Of a stretch of 64,000 nucleotides of DNA, positions 10,387-19,452 are shown one piece after another. The translations under genes were made by a program, and so were the position numbers. Under the pieces are notes generated by a model, which saw only the letters and a list, made by a program, of their open reading frames with translations, did no database searches and had not been told where the DNA came from. How positions within the stretch are numbered: the first letter of the stretch is position 1; the number at the start of each line of letters is the position of its first letter. Origin of the DNA: CAZSRX01 sp964609675 [NCBI: uncultured Bacteroidota bacterium] (GTDB taxonomy: Bacteria > CLD3 > SB21); the NCBI GenBank assembly GCA_964609675.1, contig CAZSRX010000025.1, forward strand, positions 1-64,000, written 5' to 3'.

Positions 10387-11825
10387 CCGATATAAACAGA
10401 CAACCATCCGCTGCGGATCCGATCCGTGTTCTGATTGTCGATGACGAAAAAGCCGCACGCTACGGCATGCTTAAAGTTTTGCGTCCGGAGGGCTATCAGA
10501 TTGCCGAAGCCGAAGACGGTCTGGCCGCGCTCCGGCTTCTTGAAAAGCAGGATTTTGACGTCATCATCACCGACGTGGCTATGCCCGGCATTTCGGGTAT
10601 CGATTTACTAACCAAAGTCCGAGAAATAAGGCCGGAACAGCTTTTTATTATCATCACCGCACACGGATCCGAGCGGCTTGCGGTGGAAGCCATGAAAAAC
10701 GGCGCTTTTGATTATCTCTCCAAACCTTATGAAATCGACGAACTGCGTCTCATCGTGGGCAATGCCGTGCGCCAGATCCGCCTGCAGAGGGAAAACGAGC
10801 GCCTGCGGAACGAGATTTTGATGCACAAGGGTTTCGCGCAATTTATCGGTGAAAGCCGTCCGATACGGCAGGTGTTTGAGATGATTGACAAGATCAGCAA
10901 GAGCAACGTTACTGTATTAATCCGCGGAGAAAGCGGCACCGGCAAGGAGATGGTCGCTCAGACCATTCATGATCAAAGCGCCCGAAAAGCGGCGCCGTTC
11001 ATTTCCATCAATTGCGCGGCCATTCCGCGGGAATTAATCGAGAGCGAACTGTTCGGCTACGAAAAAGGGGCGTTCACCGGCGCCTCTGGTTCCAAACAGG
11101 GCCGCTTCGAACTTGCCCACAAAGGAACGATTTTTCTGGATGAAATCGGCGATATGTCTCTCGAAACGCAGGCCAAAGTGCTCCGCGTTCTGCAAGAACG
11201 TAAATTTGAACGGGTCGGCGGCACGCAGTCGATCGAAGTGGACGTCCGCATCATCAGCGCCACGCATCGGGATTTGCTTCGCGCCATCCGTGACGGACAG
11301 TTCCGGGAAGATCTGTACTACCGCATCAACGTCGTCGAAATCACCCTGCCGCCGCTCCGCGAACGCGACGGCGACGTACCCCTGCTGCTGAATCATTTCC
11401 TTAAGGTCTTTGCATCGAAACACAATATCCCTGTCCGTCGGTTTGCCCCGGAAGCTATGAAAATTCTTGTCGATTACGACTGGCCGGGTAATATCCGCGA
11501 ACTGATTAACGTGGTGGAACGCTGTGTGGTGCTCAGCCCTTCGGATGTTATTACGCCGGACCTGTTGCCGCCGGACATGGTCAAACCCGGCAGTTTCGGC
11601 AACATCGGCGTGCAGTCCGTCCTGAATACCCGGGAATTAACCTTTCAGGAAGCCAAACAGCGCATGGTCAGCGCCTTTGAGAGAGAATTTCTCCTTGAAG
11701 CCCTACGGCTCAACGGGTGGAATATTTCCCAAACCGCCGTCCGACTGGGTATGAAACGTCAATATCTTCAGCAAAAACTTCGTGAACTCGGTATTAATCT
11801 ACAGGAAGAAAAAGAACAGTCATGA
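10383..11825 (+). CDS. NtrC-family sigma54 response regulator
   Basis: A 480-residue activator: receiver domain (1-125) with phospho-acceptor Asp64 in IITDVAMPG and the KPYE switch; AAA+ domain (about 150-380) with Walker A GESGTGKE near 182 and the sigma54-contact loop GAFTGA; and a Fis-type helix-turn-helix at the C-terminus (NISQTAVRLGMKRQYLQQKL). It overlaps both neighbours by 4 nt. It should act on sigma54 promoters, but I see no convincing -24/-12 promoter in front of genes in this window, so its targets are probably elsewhere. Confidence 0.95.
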   Translation: MTDINRQPSAADPIRVLIVDDEKAARYGMLKVLRPEGYQIAEAEDGLAALRLLEKQDFDVIITDVAMPGISGIDLLTKVREIRPEQLFIIITAHGSERLAVEAMKNGAFDYLSKPYEIDELRLIVGNAVRQIRLQRENERLRNEILMHKGFAQFIGESRPIRQVFEMIDKISKSNVTVLIRGESGTGKEMVAQTIHDQSARKAAPFISINCAAIPRELIESELFGYEKGAFTGASGSKQGRFELAHKGTIFLDEIGDMSLETQAKVLRVLQERKFERVGGTQSIEVDVRIISATHRDLLRAIRDGQFREDLYYRINVVEITLPPLRERDGDVPLLLNHFLKVFASKHNIPVRRFAPEAMKILVDYDWPGNIRELINVVERCVVLSPSDVITPDLLPPDMVKPGSFGNIGVQSVLNTRELTFQEAKQRMVSAFEREFLLEALRLNGWNISQTAVRLGMKRQYLQQKLRELGINLQEEKEQS

Positions 11826-12706
11826 AAAGTACGACCCAACGACAGTCTCCCGCCGTTCAGCCTTCGGCGCAGACCTACACCGGTTACGACAACCACCCTA
11901 TCGGCATTTTTGATTCCGGCATCGGCGGCCTGACCGTTGTCAAAGAAATCCTCAAACAACTGCCGAATGAAAGCATCATTTACCTCGGCGATACGGCCCG
12001 CGTGCCTTACGGGACCAAGTCGGAACGAACCATCCGCGCCTTTGCGCTTCAGTGTTGTCTGTTCCTTCTGGAACACAACGTCAAGATGATTATCATTGCC
12101 TGCAATACCGCCAGCGCCGTGGCGTTGGATTTTATCGCCAACATGTTCCGCATCCCGGTGATTGGCGTAATCCAGCCGGGCGCGTTGCGCGCTATCCAGA
12201 GCAGCGCATCCCGACATATTGGCGTCATCGGAACGCATTCCACCATCAACAGCCAGGCCTACACAAAGATGATTCAGGCGTTTGATCCGGCGGCGCGGGT
12301 CATCAGCAAGGCCTGTCCGTTGTTTGTGCCCCTTGCCGAAGAAGGGTGGCTCGATAGTGATATTACCGCCAAAGTCTGTCAGGAGTACCTTCGGGTTTTT
12401 GAAAAAACAAATATCGATACCTTAGTGATGGGTTGCACCCACTACCCGTTACTGAGCGCCGCCATTCAGAAAACCATAGACCGGATTGTTGGAAAACCGG
12501 TTTGCCTAGTAGATTCCGGCGTGGAAACCGCCAGGGCAGCCCGGGCGGTTTTGCTGGAAAAAAATATGGAAAACAAAGGAAAAAAAATCTATCAAAAATA
12601 CTACGTCACGGACCTTCCCGCCAATTTTCTCCGCGTTGGGGAATTGTTCCTCGGCTCCAAAATTGAACAGCTCGAAATGGTCAGCGTAGAAACCTTAGGA
12701 TTCTGA
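11822..12706 (+). CDS. murI: Glutamate racemase
   Basis: A 294-residue enzyme that turns L-glutamate into D-glutamate for peptidoglycan. Family motifs are complete: IGIFDSGIGGLTVV, YLGDTARVPYG, the first catalytic Cys in IACNTASAVAL (near residue 94) and the second in GCTHYPLL (near residue 205). There is an N-terminal extension of roughly 25 polar residues before the core. The start overlaps the regulator gene by 4 nt and only one base separates the stop from marC. Confidence 0.96.
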   Translation: MKSTTQRQSPAVQPSAQTYTGYDNHPIGIFDSGIGGLTVVKEILKQLPNESIIYLGDTARVPYGTKSERTIRAFALQCCLFLLEHNVKMIIIACNTASAVALDFIANMFRIPVIGVIQPGALRAIQSSASRHIGVIGTHSTINSQAYTKMIQAFDPAARVISKACPLFVPLAEEGWLDSDITAKVCQEYLRVFEKTNIDTLVMGCTHYPLLSAAIQKTIDRIVGKPVCLVDSGVETARAARAVLLEKNMENKGKKIYQKYYVTDLPANFLRVGELFLGSKIEQLEMVSVETLGF

Positions 12707-12707
12707 T

Positions 12708-13334
12708 ATGTGGCAGGATTATCTTTATGCAATCATACCCATCTTTGTCGCTATCGACATTATCGGCATGATTCCTTTGTATCTTAGTCTTACGGAGGGT
12801 ATTCCGGAACCGACCAAACATCGGATTTTGCGCCAGTCCGTACTCACGGCTACGCTGGTCAGCTTCCTGTTTCTGGGACTCGGCAATGCCGTGTTTGCAT
12901 TTCTGGGCATTACGGCAAGTGATTTCAAGATCGCCGGCGGCATCATCCTCTTCGCGATTTCGATAAACGATCTTCTGTTTTCAACCGAAAACCGTAAGAG
13001 CCACGAGGTGAAAGACGAAACCACCGAAATCGCCATCCACCAGCAAACCACCATCGGCATCGTACCGATCGGCATTCCCCTGATTGTGGGACCGGCGCTG
13101 CTGACGTCCATACTGATATGCAACGACACCTACGGCACTTTTCCCACGATCGGCTCCGTCGTCATCAATTTGCTGATCGTGTACTTATCTCTGAGGTACT
13201 CCTCGCTGATCCTGCGCTTAACCGGACGCAGCGGCGCAAAAGGAATCGCCAAAGTATTTACGCTGCTGCTGGCCGCTATCGGCGTTATGATGGTTCGCAA
13301 CGGCATTGTCGAAATTATTAAAATGAATCCGTAA
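12708..13334 (+). CDS. MarC-family integral membrane protein
   Basis: A 208-residue protein with about six membrane segments. It opens with the family-typical YAIIPIFVAIDIIGMIPLYL and has the internal repeat GIVPIGIPLIVGPALLTSI. MarC/YchE/YhgN proteins are found widely, but their transport role is unproven despite the multiple-antibiotic-resistance name. It sits one base after murI and 8 nt before the HEAT-repeat gene, within the same operon. Confidence 0.9.
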   Translation: MWQDYLYAIIPIFVAIDIIGMIPLYLSLTEGIPEPTKHRILRQSVLTATLVSFLFLGLGNAVFAFLGITASDFKIAGGIILFAISINDLLFSTENRKSHEVKDETTEIAIHQQTTIGIVPIGIPLIVGPALLTSILICNDTYGTFPTIGSVVINLLIVYLSLRYSSLILRLTGRSGAKGIAKVFTLLLAAIGVMMVRNGIVEIIKMNP

Positions 13335-13342
13335 AGGCAGTT

Positions 13343-14116
13343 ATGAATACTGAAAACCCTGATACCGAACGGGAGGATATCTTCCGGACCGGCGACGAAG
13401 AACCGGATTGGAACCCCGACGAAGAATACCGGGAACGTCTTTTTTCTTTTTTCAAACAACATATTTTAAGCGATGATTCTCAAAAACGTTTCGAAGCGGT
13501 AGAAGCGGCCGGACAATTGGAGTACGACCAGCGTCTGACCGTTTATTTCGCTGCACTGCTTAAGGATGACGACATCGCCCGTAACCTTACGGGCATCTGC
13601 GGCATCGGCGCCTGGAAACACACGGATGGCGCTGAAATGCTGATCAATTACTTCACCGCAGAGAACCATACCGCAAAAATCACCCCGGATATCGAGGAAG
13701 CGCTACTCTACGCGCTGGGGGCCGTTGGGGATCCGCAAGCGTTGGAATTTCTCATCGATTATACCGGTAACCGCTTTATCGATAAAGACGCGCAGGACGA
13801 TCTTGGCATGGCATCCGTGGAGAGCATTACACAGATTGCCGGGCGCGGTCATGAACGGGCTCTGCAGTTTCTTATAGACCATGCGCGGCATGAATCCTGG
13901 AACCTGCGTGAGGCCTGCGCGGCCGGCCTCGGCACGCTTTATCGCGGCAAAGAAGCCCTTCCCAAAGCCGTCTATGAAATCCTGATGGAACTGACCAAAG
14001 ACCGTAATTCCAACGTCCGCATTGCCGCCTACATGAGCCTCGACGAAATTATCGGTCTGGATGAGAAAAACAAAACCCTGCTCCGTGACGCCCGCCACAA
14101 ACAAATATTCGGATAG
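13343..14116 (+). CDS. HEAT-repeat protein
   Basis: A 257-residue soluble protein. After an acidic N-terminal stretch (residues 1-35), it is made of helical pairs typical of HEAT repeats, for example EEALLYALGAVGDPQALEFL, ALQFLIDHARHESWNLREA and VRIAAYMSLDEI. Such proteins are usually scaffolds for protein contacts; no catalytic motif is seen. It is packed between marC and the TonB-dependent receptor with gaps of 8 and 1 nt. The specific role is unknown. Confidence 0.8.
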   Translation: MNTENPDTEREDIFRTGDEEPDWNPDEEYRERLFSFFKQHILSDDSQKRFEAVEAAGQLEYDQRLTVYFAALLKDDDIARNLTGICGIGAWKHTDGAEMLINYFTAENHTAKITPDIEEALLYALGAVGDPQALEFLIDYTGNRFIDKDAQDDLGMASVESITQIAGRGHERALQFLIDHARHESWNLREACAAGLGTLYRGKEALPKAVYEILMELTKDRNSNVRIAAYMSLDEIIGLDEKNKTLLRDARHKQIFG

Positions 14117-14117
14117 T

Positions 14118-16250
14118 ATGAATACACGGGCGCCGCTTTCGGTTTATCTTGAGACGCTCTTTAAAAAATGGCGGGCGGCCTACACGATGCTGCGTTTGGC
14201 GCGTATCGGGTCGGTTTTAATCGCCATAACCTTACCCGCCGGATACACGGCATGGGCGCAGACAACCGATACCATCCGGACAGGAACGCCGCGCGCCGAT
14301 TCTCTTTTCCATATGAGTTCCCGGGATACCGCGCGATACCATTTTAGCGGCTCCGTTCAGGATTTTCTTCGCGTCTGCGACAGTCTGCGCGCCGGTTCCA
14401 TGCTCGACTCCCAATGGGCCGTTAAGGTCATCACGCATGACGAACTGATGCGGTATTATCACGAGGATTTTGCCGATTTACTATGGGAGGTGGCCGGCAT
14501 TTACGTGCATGACCTGGGCAGTTTCGGTAAACCCATCAGCGCGTCCATGAACGGCCTTTCCAATGAGCACCTGCTGGTGCTGATAGACGGCGTTCCGCTT
14601 AATGACCCGGATATCAGCTGGACGAATCTGAATCTGATATCATTGGAACACATTGAACGCGTGGAGATTTACTCGGGCAATTATTCGCCGCTGTACGGTT
14701 CGGGCTCATCCGCCGGCGTGATTCATATTGTTTCGCGAATGAATCAGGCCGACAAGGCCATGACTTCCATCAAGTTTCGTTCCGTCTTCAGTCCTTTTCA
14801 GGATATCGGCGTTTATTTCGGCCGTAATCTCTCGCCGGATCTGCAATTCAGCGTTGGAGGATCTTACAAGGAAACACCGGGAGAACAAAACATTTTGGGT
14901 TTCAGTGGCGGTTACTTGCAGAATATGCAGCGCACCCGTTACAAGGCTAGCCAGTTGAACGCCGGCCTTCAATATCGTATTGACCGTAACTGGGGTTTCG
15001 GGTTCTGGGCTCAGCGTAACCGTCACCGTTTTGACGCCTACGGCCCTAACCGCTTCGGCGATAACGGCGCTTATTCATTCCTGACAAAGGGCGGCCTTCG
15101 CAAAGATGACCGATCGGATTATTGTTTCAATATCCGTCGCGCGGATAGCACGTCGCTGATGGAATCCCGTTTATATTTTATCAATACGGATCGCACCTCC
15201 AGACAGTTTTCAAAAGAATTCATCCCTTCCGTTTATCCCGTCCAGATGGCGGGTATTCAGTGGACAACGGGAAAGCGCTTCTCGATACACCGCTTACAGG
15301 CGGGGGGAACGTATGAACAGCGTTCAATAGACGGCACCGTAAACCCGTATCCCATCGCTCGTGTGGGCCGCGCTTGGATCGGCGACCAGGTTATCCTTCC
15401 GTATTTTAACCTCTGGCTCTCAGCCGGTCTGGACTGGGATTCGCGGGAAAGAAGCGCTTGGAACGCATCCGCTGCCATTTCAAAAACAATCCACCCCAAT
15501 GTGGTTCTATACCTTAACAGCGGTATTACAACCCGCCGTCCCTCTCTTAATGATAATTTTTTTGATAGGCCGTCTTCGGACCTGACGGGGGTTCCGGCCG
15601 CAGCGCCTTCCCGTTTTTTAATAGTTGCCGATACCATCCGGAATATCGCCCGGGAACGATTGTACACCGGTCACATGCGCCTACAACTGCGCCATGCCTT
15701 CTGGGTCGACCGGGCTCTGGTCGCAGGCTATTATAATTATTTTAAGTATCCGGTTTATATGTTTCCGCAGTATTTCGCCATGGATACCGTACGCTTAGTC
15801 CGAAAAAGCGGTAAAGATGCGGCCGTTTACGGACTCACAGCAGAAGCGGTAAAGCAGATTTCCATTTTTTCATTGGCATTCCGTCCCTCCATCGCCCGGG
15901 GACCCGCCGTGTTACGCAATGGATTACCAGATTTTTACGCGCGGATTACCGGATCCGCTGCATACAATTTTTTTAATGATAACATGAAACTATACGGCCA
16001 CCTCGCGGCCATGTATTTTTCGAGTCATCCGGGTTATTCGTTCCAGGACGCGCCGCAGATGTATTATTACGCGCCGCGGCGTTCCGGAGGCGGATGGATT
16101 TTCAGTGCCCGGGCCAGCGCGTATATCGGCGACCTTCAGCTTTTCTATGAGGCGGAAAACATTCTTCGCGCCCGCTTCACGCTGATGGACGGCTACGACA
16201 TCACGCCCCAGCAGTGGCGTTTCGGCGTGATATGGAAACTGTATAATTAA
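14118..16250 (+). CDS. TonB-dependent outer-membrane receptor
   Basis: A protein of about 710 residues with a plug domain (roughly 100-215; VLIDGVPLNDPDIS, IERVEIYSGNYSPLYGSGS, AGVIHIVSR) and a C-terminal beta-barrel ending in aromatic WRFGVIWKLYN, as expected of BtuB-like receptors. I chose ATG 14118, one base after the HEAT gene stop, but the signal peptide (MLRLARIGSVLI...AWA) suggests ATG 14187 may be the true start. An open frame also extends back to 14061 inside the previous gene and is probably not used. The ligand is not evident; no siderophore or cobalamin genes are nearby. Confidence 0.88.
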   Translation: MNTRAPLSVYLETLFKKWRAAYTMLRLARIGSVLIAITLPAGYTAWAQTTDTIRTGTPRADSLFHMSSRDTARYHFSGSVQDFLRVCDSLRAGSMLDSQWAVKVITHDELMRYYHEDFADLLWEVAGIYVHDLGSFGKPISASMNGLSNEHLLVLIDGVPLNDPDISWTNLNLISLEHIERVEIYSGNYSPLYGSGSSAGVIHIVSRMNQADKAMTSIKFRSVFSPFQDIGVYFGRNLSPDLQFSVGGSYKETPGEQNILGFSGGYLQNMQRTRYKASQLNAGLQYRIDRNWGFGFWAQRNRHRFDAYGPNRFGDNGAYSFLTKGGLRKDDRSDYCFNIRRADSTSLMESRLYFINTDRTSRQFSKEFIPSVYPVQMAGIQWTTGKRFSIHRLQAGGTYEQRSIDGTVNPYPIARVGRAWIGDQVILPYFNLWLSAGLDWDSRERSAWNASAAISKTIHPNVVLYLNSGITTRRPSLNDNFFDRPSSDLTGVPAAAPSRFLIVADTIRNIARERLYTGHMRLQLRHAFWVDRALVAGYYNYFKYPVYMFPQYFAMDTVRLVRKSGKDAAVYGLTAEAVKQISIFSLAFRPSIARGPAVLRNGLPDFYARITGSAAYNFFNDNMKLYGHLAAMYFSSHPGYSFQDAPQMYYYAPRRSGGGWIFSARASAYIGDLQLFYEAENILRARFTLMDGYDITPQQWRFGVIWKLYN

Positions 16251-16332
16251 GTGGACCGATATTTTATTATTGATTATAGGCATAGAAAATATTTACTTTT
16301 GCAGGAATTCAAAACATGAATCGGGTAATGGT

Positions 16333-17781
16333 ATGATCTACGTTTTTATTGCTTATCTGATTGCAATTGTAATCATCGCTTTTTGGTCTTCCCGGAGAAC
16401 GAAGACGTCCGGTGATTTTCTGCTGGGCGGCAAAAAAATATCCGGCTTTTCGCTGGCGCTTTCTGAGCGGGCGGCAGGCGAATCGGCATGGTTGCTGCTG
16501 GGACTCACGGGTCACGCCTACGCCGAAGGCGTCAGTGCGATATGGGTCGCACTCGGATGCATTATCGGCATATATTTCATCTGGTTTGTCATGGCCAACC
16601 GCCTGCGCGAAGCCACCGACCGTACGGGCGCGCTGACCATACCGACTCTGATCGCGCGGCACTTTCCAGGCACCGAACGCTCGGTAGGCCTTTTTTCATC
16701 GTTGATTATTTTCTTCTTCTTCCTGTTCTACATCGCCGCGCAGTTCACCGGCGCCGGAAAAATTCTGAACCTCACGTTCGGCATGGATCCGTTTTGGGGA
16801 CAGGTCATCGGCTCGCTTATTGTAACGTTCTATTGTATGCTCGGCGGATTCCTGACGGTGGTTGTGGTCGATGTGTTTCAGGCCTTTCTGATGATCCTCA
16901 CGCTGATCGTATTGCCGGCCATCGCTTTATTTTTTGCCGCCGCCCAGGATATCCATCTGGCCGAGTCGTTGCGACAGGCAGGCCCGGTCATGTCGGATTT
17001 AACAGCCGGCCAATCCGGAACGGCGGCATGGATTTTTGTCCTGAGCGGATTGAGTTGGGCGCTGGGTTATACCGGTCAGCCGCACTTACTCGCGCGGATG
17101 ATGGCGATGCGGAGCAAAAAGGACATCAAAACCGCCATCGGCGTGGCGTCGGTGTGGACTCTGTTCGCCTACACCGGCGCGATCCTCATCGGACTCATGG
17201 GTTGGGCGTTAGCGGAAAAACATATCTTCGGTTCCAGCGACATCAATGCCTTGATCGCCAATCATGAAAAAGTCATGCCGGTGCTGGTGCTGTTCCTTGT
17301 CCACCCGCTTATTGCCGGCGTATTGCTCTCGGGCGCGATCTCCGCGATGATTTCGACCGCTTCCTCCCAGCTGATCGTCGCCTCCTCATCCATGAGCCAG
17401 GATGTTCTGCCCGCTTCCTTTACCGAAAGCATATCCCCCGAACGCCAGCTCGTGCTAAATAAACTGCTAACCATCGCTATCGGCATCGTCGCGTTCATTC
17501 TCGCTCTGACATCATCCGAAACGGTTTACAGCTTCGTTTCCTATGCATGGGCCGGAATCGGTTCCTCGTTCGGACCGGCGCTAGTCCTGCTATTGTTCTG
17601 GAAAAAATTTTCGCGCGCGGGTGTATACGCTTCGCTGTTTTTCGGTACATTCGGTTCGATAATCTGGAAAAACTGGCTCGTGGAACCTACAGGTATTTCC
17701 GAGCGACTCGGTAGTTATGTCATCGCTTTCTCGATGGCTATTCTGTTTGCGCTTCTATTTCCCGAGAAGAAGAAAAATTAA
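16333..17781 (+). CDS. Sodium:solute symporter (PutP-like)
   Basis: A membrane protein of about 482 residues, 12-13 helices, of the SSS family. Family features include SDFLLGGKKISGF-type sequence near residue 25 (here SGDFLLGGKKISG), ALSERAAGESAWLLLG, LGYTGQPHLLARMMA and AISAMISTASSQLIVASS, close to sodium/proline symporters. I start at ATG 16333 (MIYVFIAYL); a TTG-initiated extension from 16270 is possible but has no support. It ends 14 nt from the convergent polyferredoxin gene, so there is almost no room for a terminator between them. Confidence 0.9.
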   Translation: MIYVFIAYLIAIVIIAFWSSRRTKTSGDFLLGGKKISGFSLALSERAAGESAWLLLGLTGHAYAEGVSAIWVALGCIIGIYFIWFVMANRLREATDRTGALTIPTLIARHFPGTERSVGLFSSLIIFFFFLFYIAAQFTGAGKILNLTFGMDPFWGQVIGSLIVTFYCMLGGFLTVVVVDVFQAFLMILTLIVLPAIALFFAAAQDIHLAESLRQAGPVMSDLTAGQSGTAAWIFVLSGLSWALGYTGQPHLLARMMAMRSKKDIKTAIGVASVWTLFAYTGAILIGLMGWALAEKHIFGSSDINALIANHEKVMPVLVLFLVHPLIAGVLLSGAISAMISTASSQLIVASSSMSQDVLPASFTESISPERQLVLNKLLTIAIGIVAFILALTSSETVYSFVSYAWAGIGSSFGPALVLLLFWKKFSRAGVYASLFFGTFGSIIWKNWLVEPTGISERLGSYVIAFSMAILFALLFPEKKKN

Positions 17782-17795
17782 TTGCCGGATTATAT

Positions 17796-18821
17796 TTACC
17801 GATTCATTCCCGGATGTCCATACTGGTTATGGTTTTGATAATGCTCCAGATAAACTTCCTTACTGACACGGTTCTGCCAATTTTCGGTTATCATTCCCAA
17901 ACCGGTGCCGGCTAGAAACAGGATAACAATAGCCGCGGCGACAAGGCGTTTAGGGATTGCCCTTCTCCCTACCTGCAGTTCCAGCGTATTCTTTACCGGG
18001 CAGGCATCGACACATTGCATGCAGCCGATGCATTCATCTGAAAATACGGTTTTGACTTTGTCCACTTTGATAAACGAAGGACAGACTCTGGCGCATAAAC
18101 CGCAATCAATACAGGTTTCTTTTTTACGCCGGATTCGGACAACACTGAGCAAAGAGGTCCATCCTAAAAATGCGCCATACGGGCAAAGATAACGGCACCA
18201 GAAATTACGAATGAAAAAGGATAATACCCATAGTAAAATCAGAACGATTAATCCGGTTCGCGAGAGTTCGGCAAAAAAATAATACATTTTGACATCCGCC
18301 ATTAAGTTATAGGGCGTATCCAGAAAAGCCCACACCCCGGACGTTTTCATAACCCAGATGATAACATAGAATAAATAGCCCAGCATCAGATATTTCACAC
18401 TGCGCAAGGGATAATCAAGCCACGCGGGTATTCGGATTTTTCTTTGGATGACCCATGCACCCAGCTTGCCGGTATATTCAGAGAGAAAACCCACCGGACA
18501 GAGCCAGCCGCAAAAGGACTTTCCGATTACCAGCGATAGGATAATAATGGTCAAAAAGATGAAAAATCCAGCCGGATGATAAGGATGAATGACCCCGGTT
18601 GATAAATATTGATAGACATTCATCAGTGAACTGATAGGAAGAAAACCATCCACACCGGGAGGACGGTCATAAAACAGTTCGCCGCTTCCGGATTCAAGAA
18701 AACGGATAAACCAATAGAATTCGATACCAATCCAGATACACAGTAATGAAAAAGCGACCTGAACCGCCAGCCGATAAGGCTGAAGACGGGGGCTGTCATT
18801 CTTCACAAAAACTTTTTTCAA
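17796..18821 (-). CDS. Membrane 4Fe-4S polyferredoxin (NapH/NosR-tail/CcoG-like)
   Basis: A 341-residue electron-transfer protein with about five membrane helices, two Cys-containing loops (GWLCPVGF and WCRYLCPYGAF) and two cytoplasmic 4Fe-4S motifs (CIDCGLCARVCP and CIGCMQCVDACP). This is the NapH/NosR-C-terminus layout, which moves electrons between quinol and soluble partners. Start is TTG at 18821 with AAAGGA six bases upstream. It is the last gene of the NO-response operon, so it may feed electrons to one of the NO-related proteins; that link is inferred. Confidence 0.88.
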   Translation of the reverse strand: MKKVFVKNDSPRLQPYRLAVQVAFSLLCIWIGIEFYWFIRFLESGSGELFYDRPPGVDGFLPISSLMNVYQYLSTGVIHPYHPAGFFIFLTIIILSLVIGKSFCGWLCPVGFLSEYTGKLGAWVIQRKIRIPAWLDYPLRSVKYLMLGYLFYVIIWVMKTSGVWAFLDTPYNLMADVKMYYFFAELSRTGLIVLILLWVLSFFIRNFWCRYLCPYGAFLGWTSLLSVVRIRRKKETCIDCGLCARVCPSFIKVDKVKTVFSDECIGCMQCVDACPVKNTLELQVGRRAIPKRLVAAAIVILFLAGTGLGMITENWQNRVSKEVYLEHYQNHNQYGHPGMNR

Positions 18822-18894
18822 AGACTATCCTTTACTGATTGAAGAGCCTGTTTTGATTTTCGGTTGAAGGTTTTTGAAAAGGACTCATTCCCAA

Positions 18895-19413
18895 TTAGGG
18901 TTTATAAAAGAAAATGAAGTACAATGCGTCTGTTTCTTTTTTGACCCAATGTTTTATACCGATACTACCGGCTTTATCAATAAGCGGCGCGGTGAGAAAC
19001 GGCGCAATCAGTTTAAAAATGGTATTGGAGGGCATCGTATTCAAATCAGCCATAACCTGATGCACCGGATGTTCGCCACGCGCCAGCATCTCGCGTACAT
19101 CCAGTTCATGGGCGATTTTGTTTTCATCGAACCAATCCGGTTTTTCTGTCTGATACACCTGATCTTCGGTTGCTGTGATGACATCCTGTCCCACGGCCTT
19201 ACGCAAATGATTAATGAGATCTTCCAGTTTGACATTTCCAATCGAAGCGGCCTGTTGAAGCGTGGCCACCTTGGCGATGGTATTTCGCAGGACGGGATTT
19301 TTCAATTTCTTGAAGGCAGGGACATATTCGATTAAGACTTCTTCTAATTGCGGATAAGTTTCGATTAGTTGCAACACTTTGGTTTTTGGCGTGATAATTA
19401 AAGGGGCATTCAT
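18895..19413 (-). CDS. DUF1858-DUF2249 domain protein
   Basis: A 172-residue protein with two small domains: DUF1858 at the N-terminus (about 5-70; TKVLQLIETYPQLEEVLIEY, PAFKKLKNPVLR) and DUF2249 at the C-terminus (about 95-170; ELDVREMLARGEHPVHQVM). Both domains often occur beside hemerythrin, DUF438 and NO-response genes, matching the context here. The biochemical function is not known; DUF2249 is a small, redox-linked fold in some proteins. It lies 40 nt after the DUF438 gene. Confidence 0.85.
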   Translation of the reverse strand: MNAPLIITPKTKVLQLIETYPQLEEVLIEYVPAFKKLKNPVLRNTIAKVATLQQAASIGNVKLEDLINHLRKAVGQDVITATEDQVYQTEKPDWFDENKIAHELDVREMLARGEHPVHQVMADLNTMPSNTIFKLIAPFLTAPLIDKAGSIGIKHWVKKETDALYFIFFYKP

Positions 19414-19452
19414 CGTTTTGCTTTCGTTAAAATTGAAGGTAACGGATTTTTA

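Noticed and set aside
16488-17267. 259-codon open frame on the + strand
   Set aside because: It lies in another frame inside the sodium symporter gene; the Arg/His-rich product is typical of a shifted-frame shadow.
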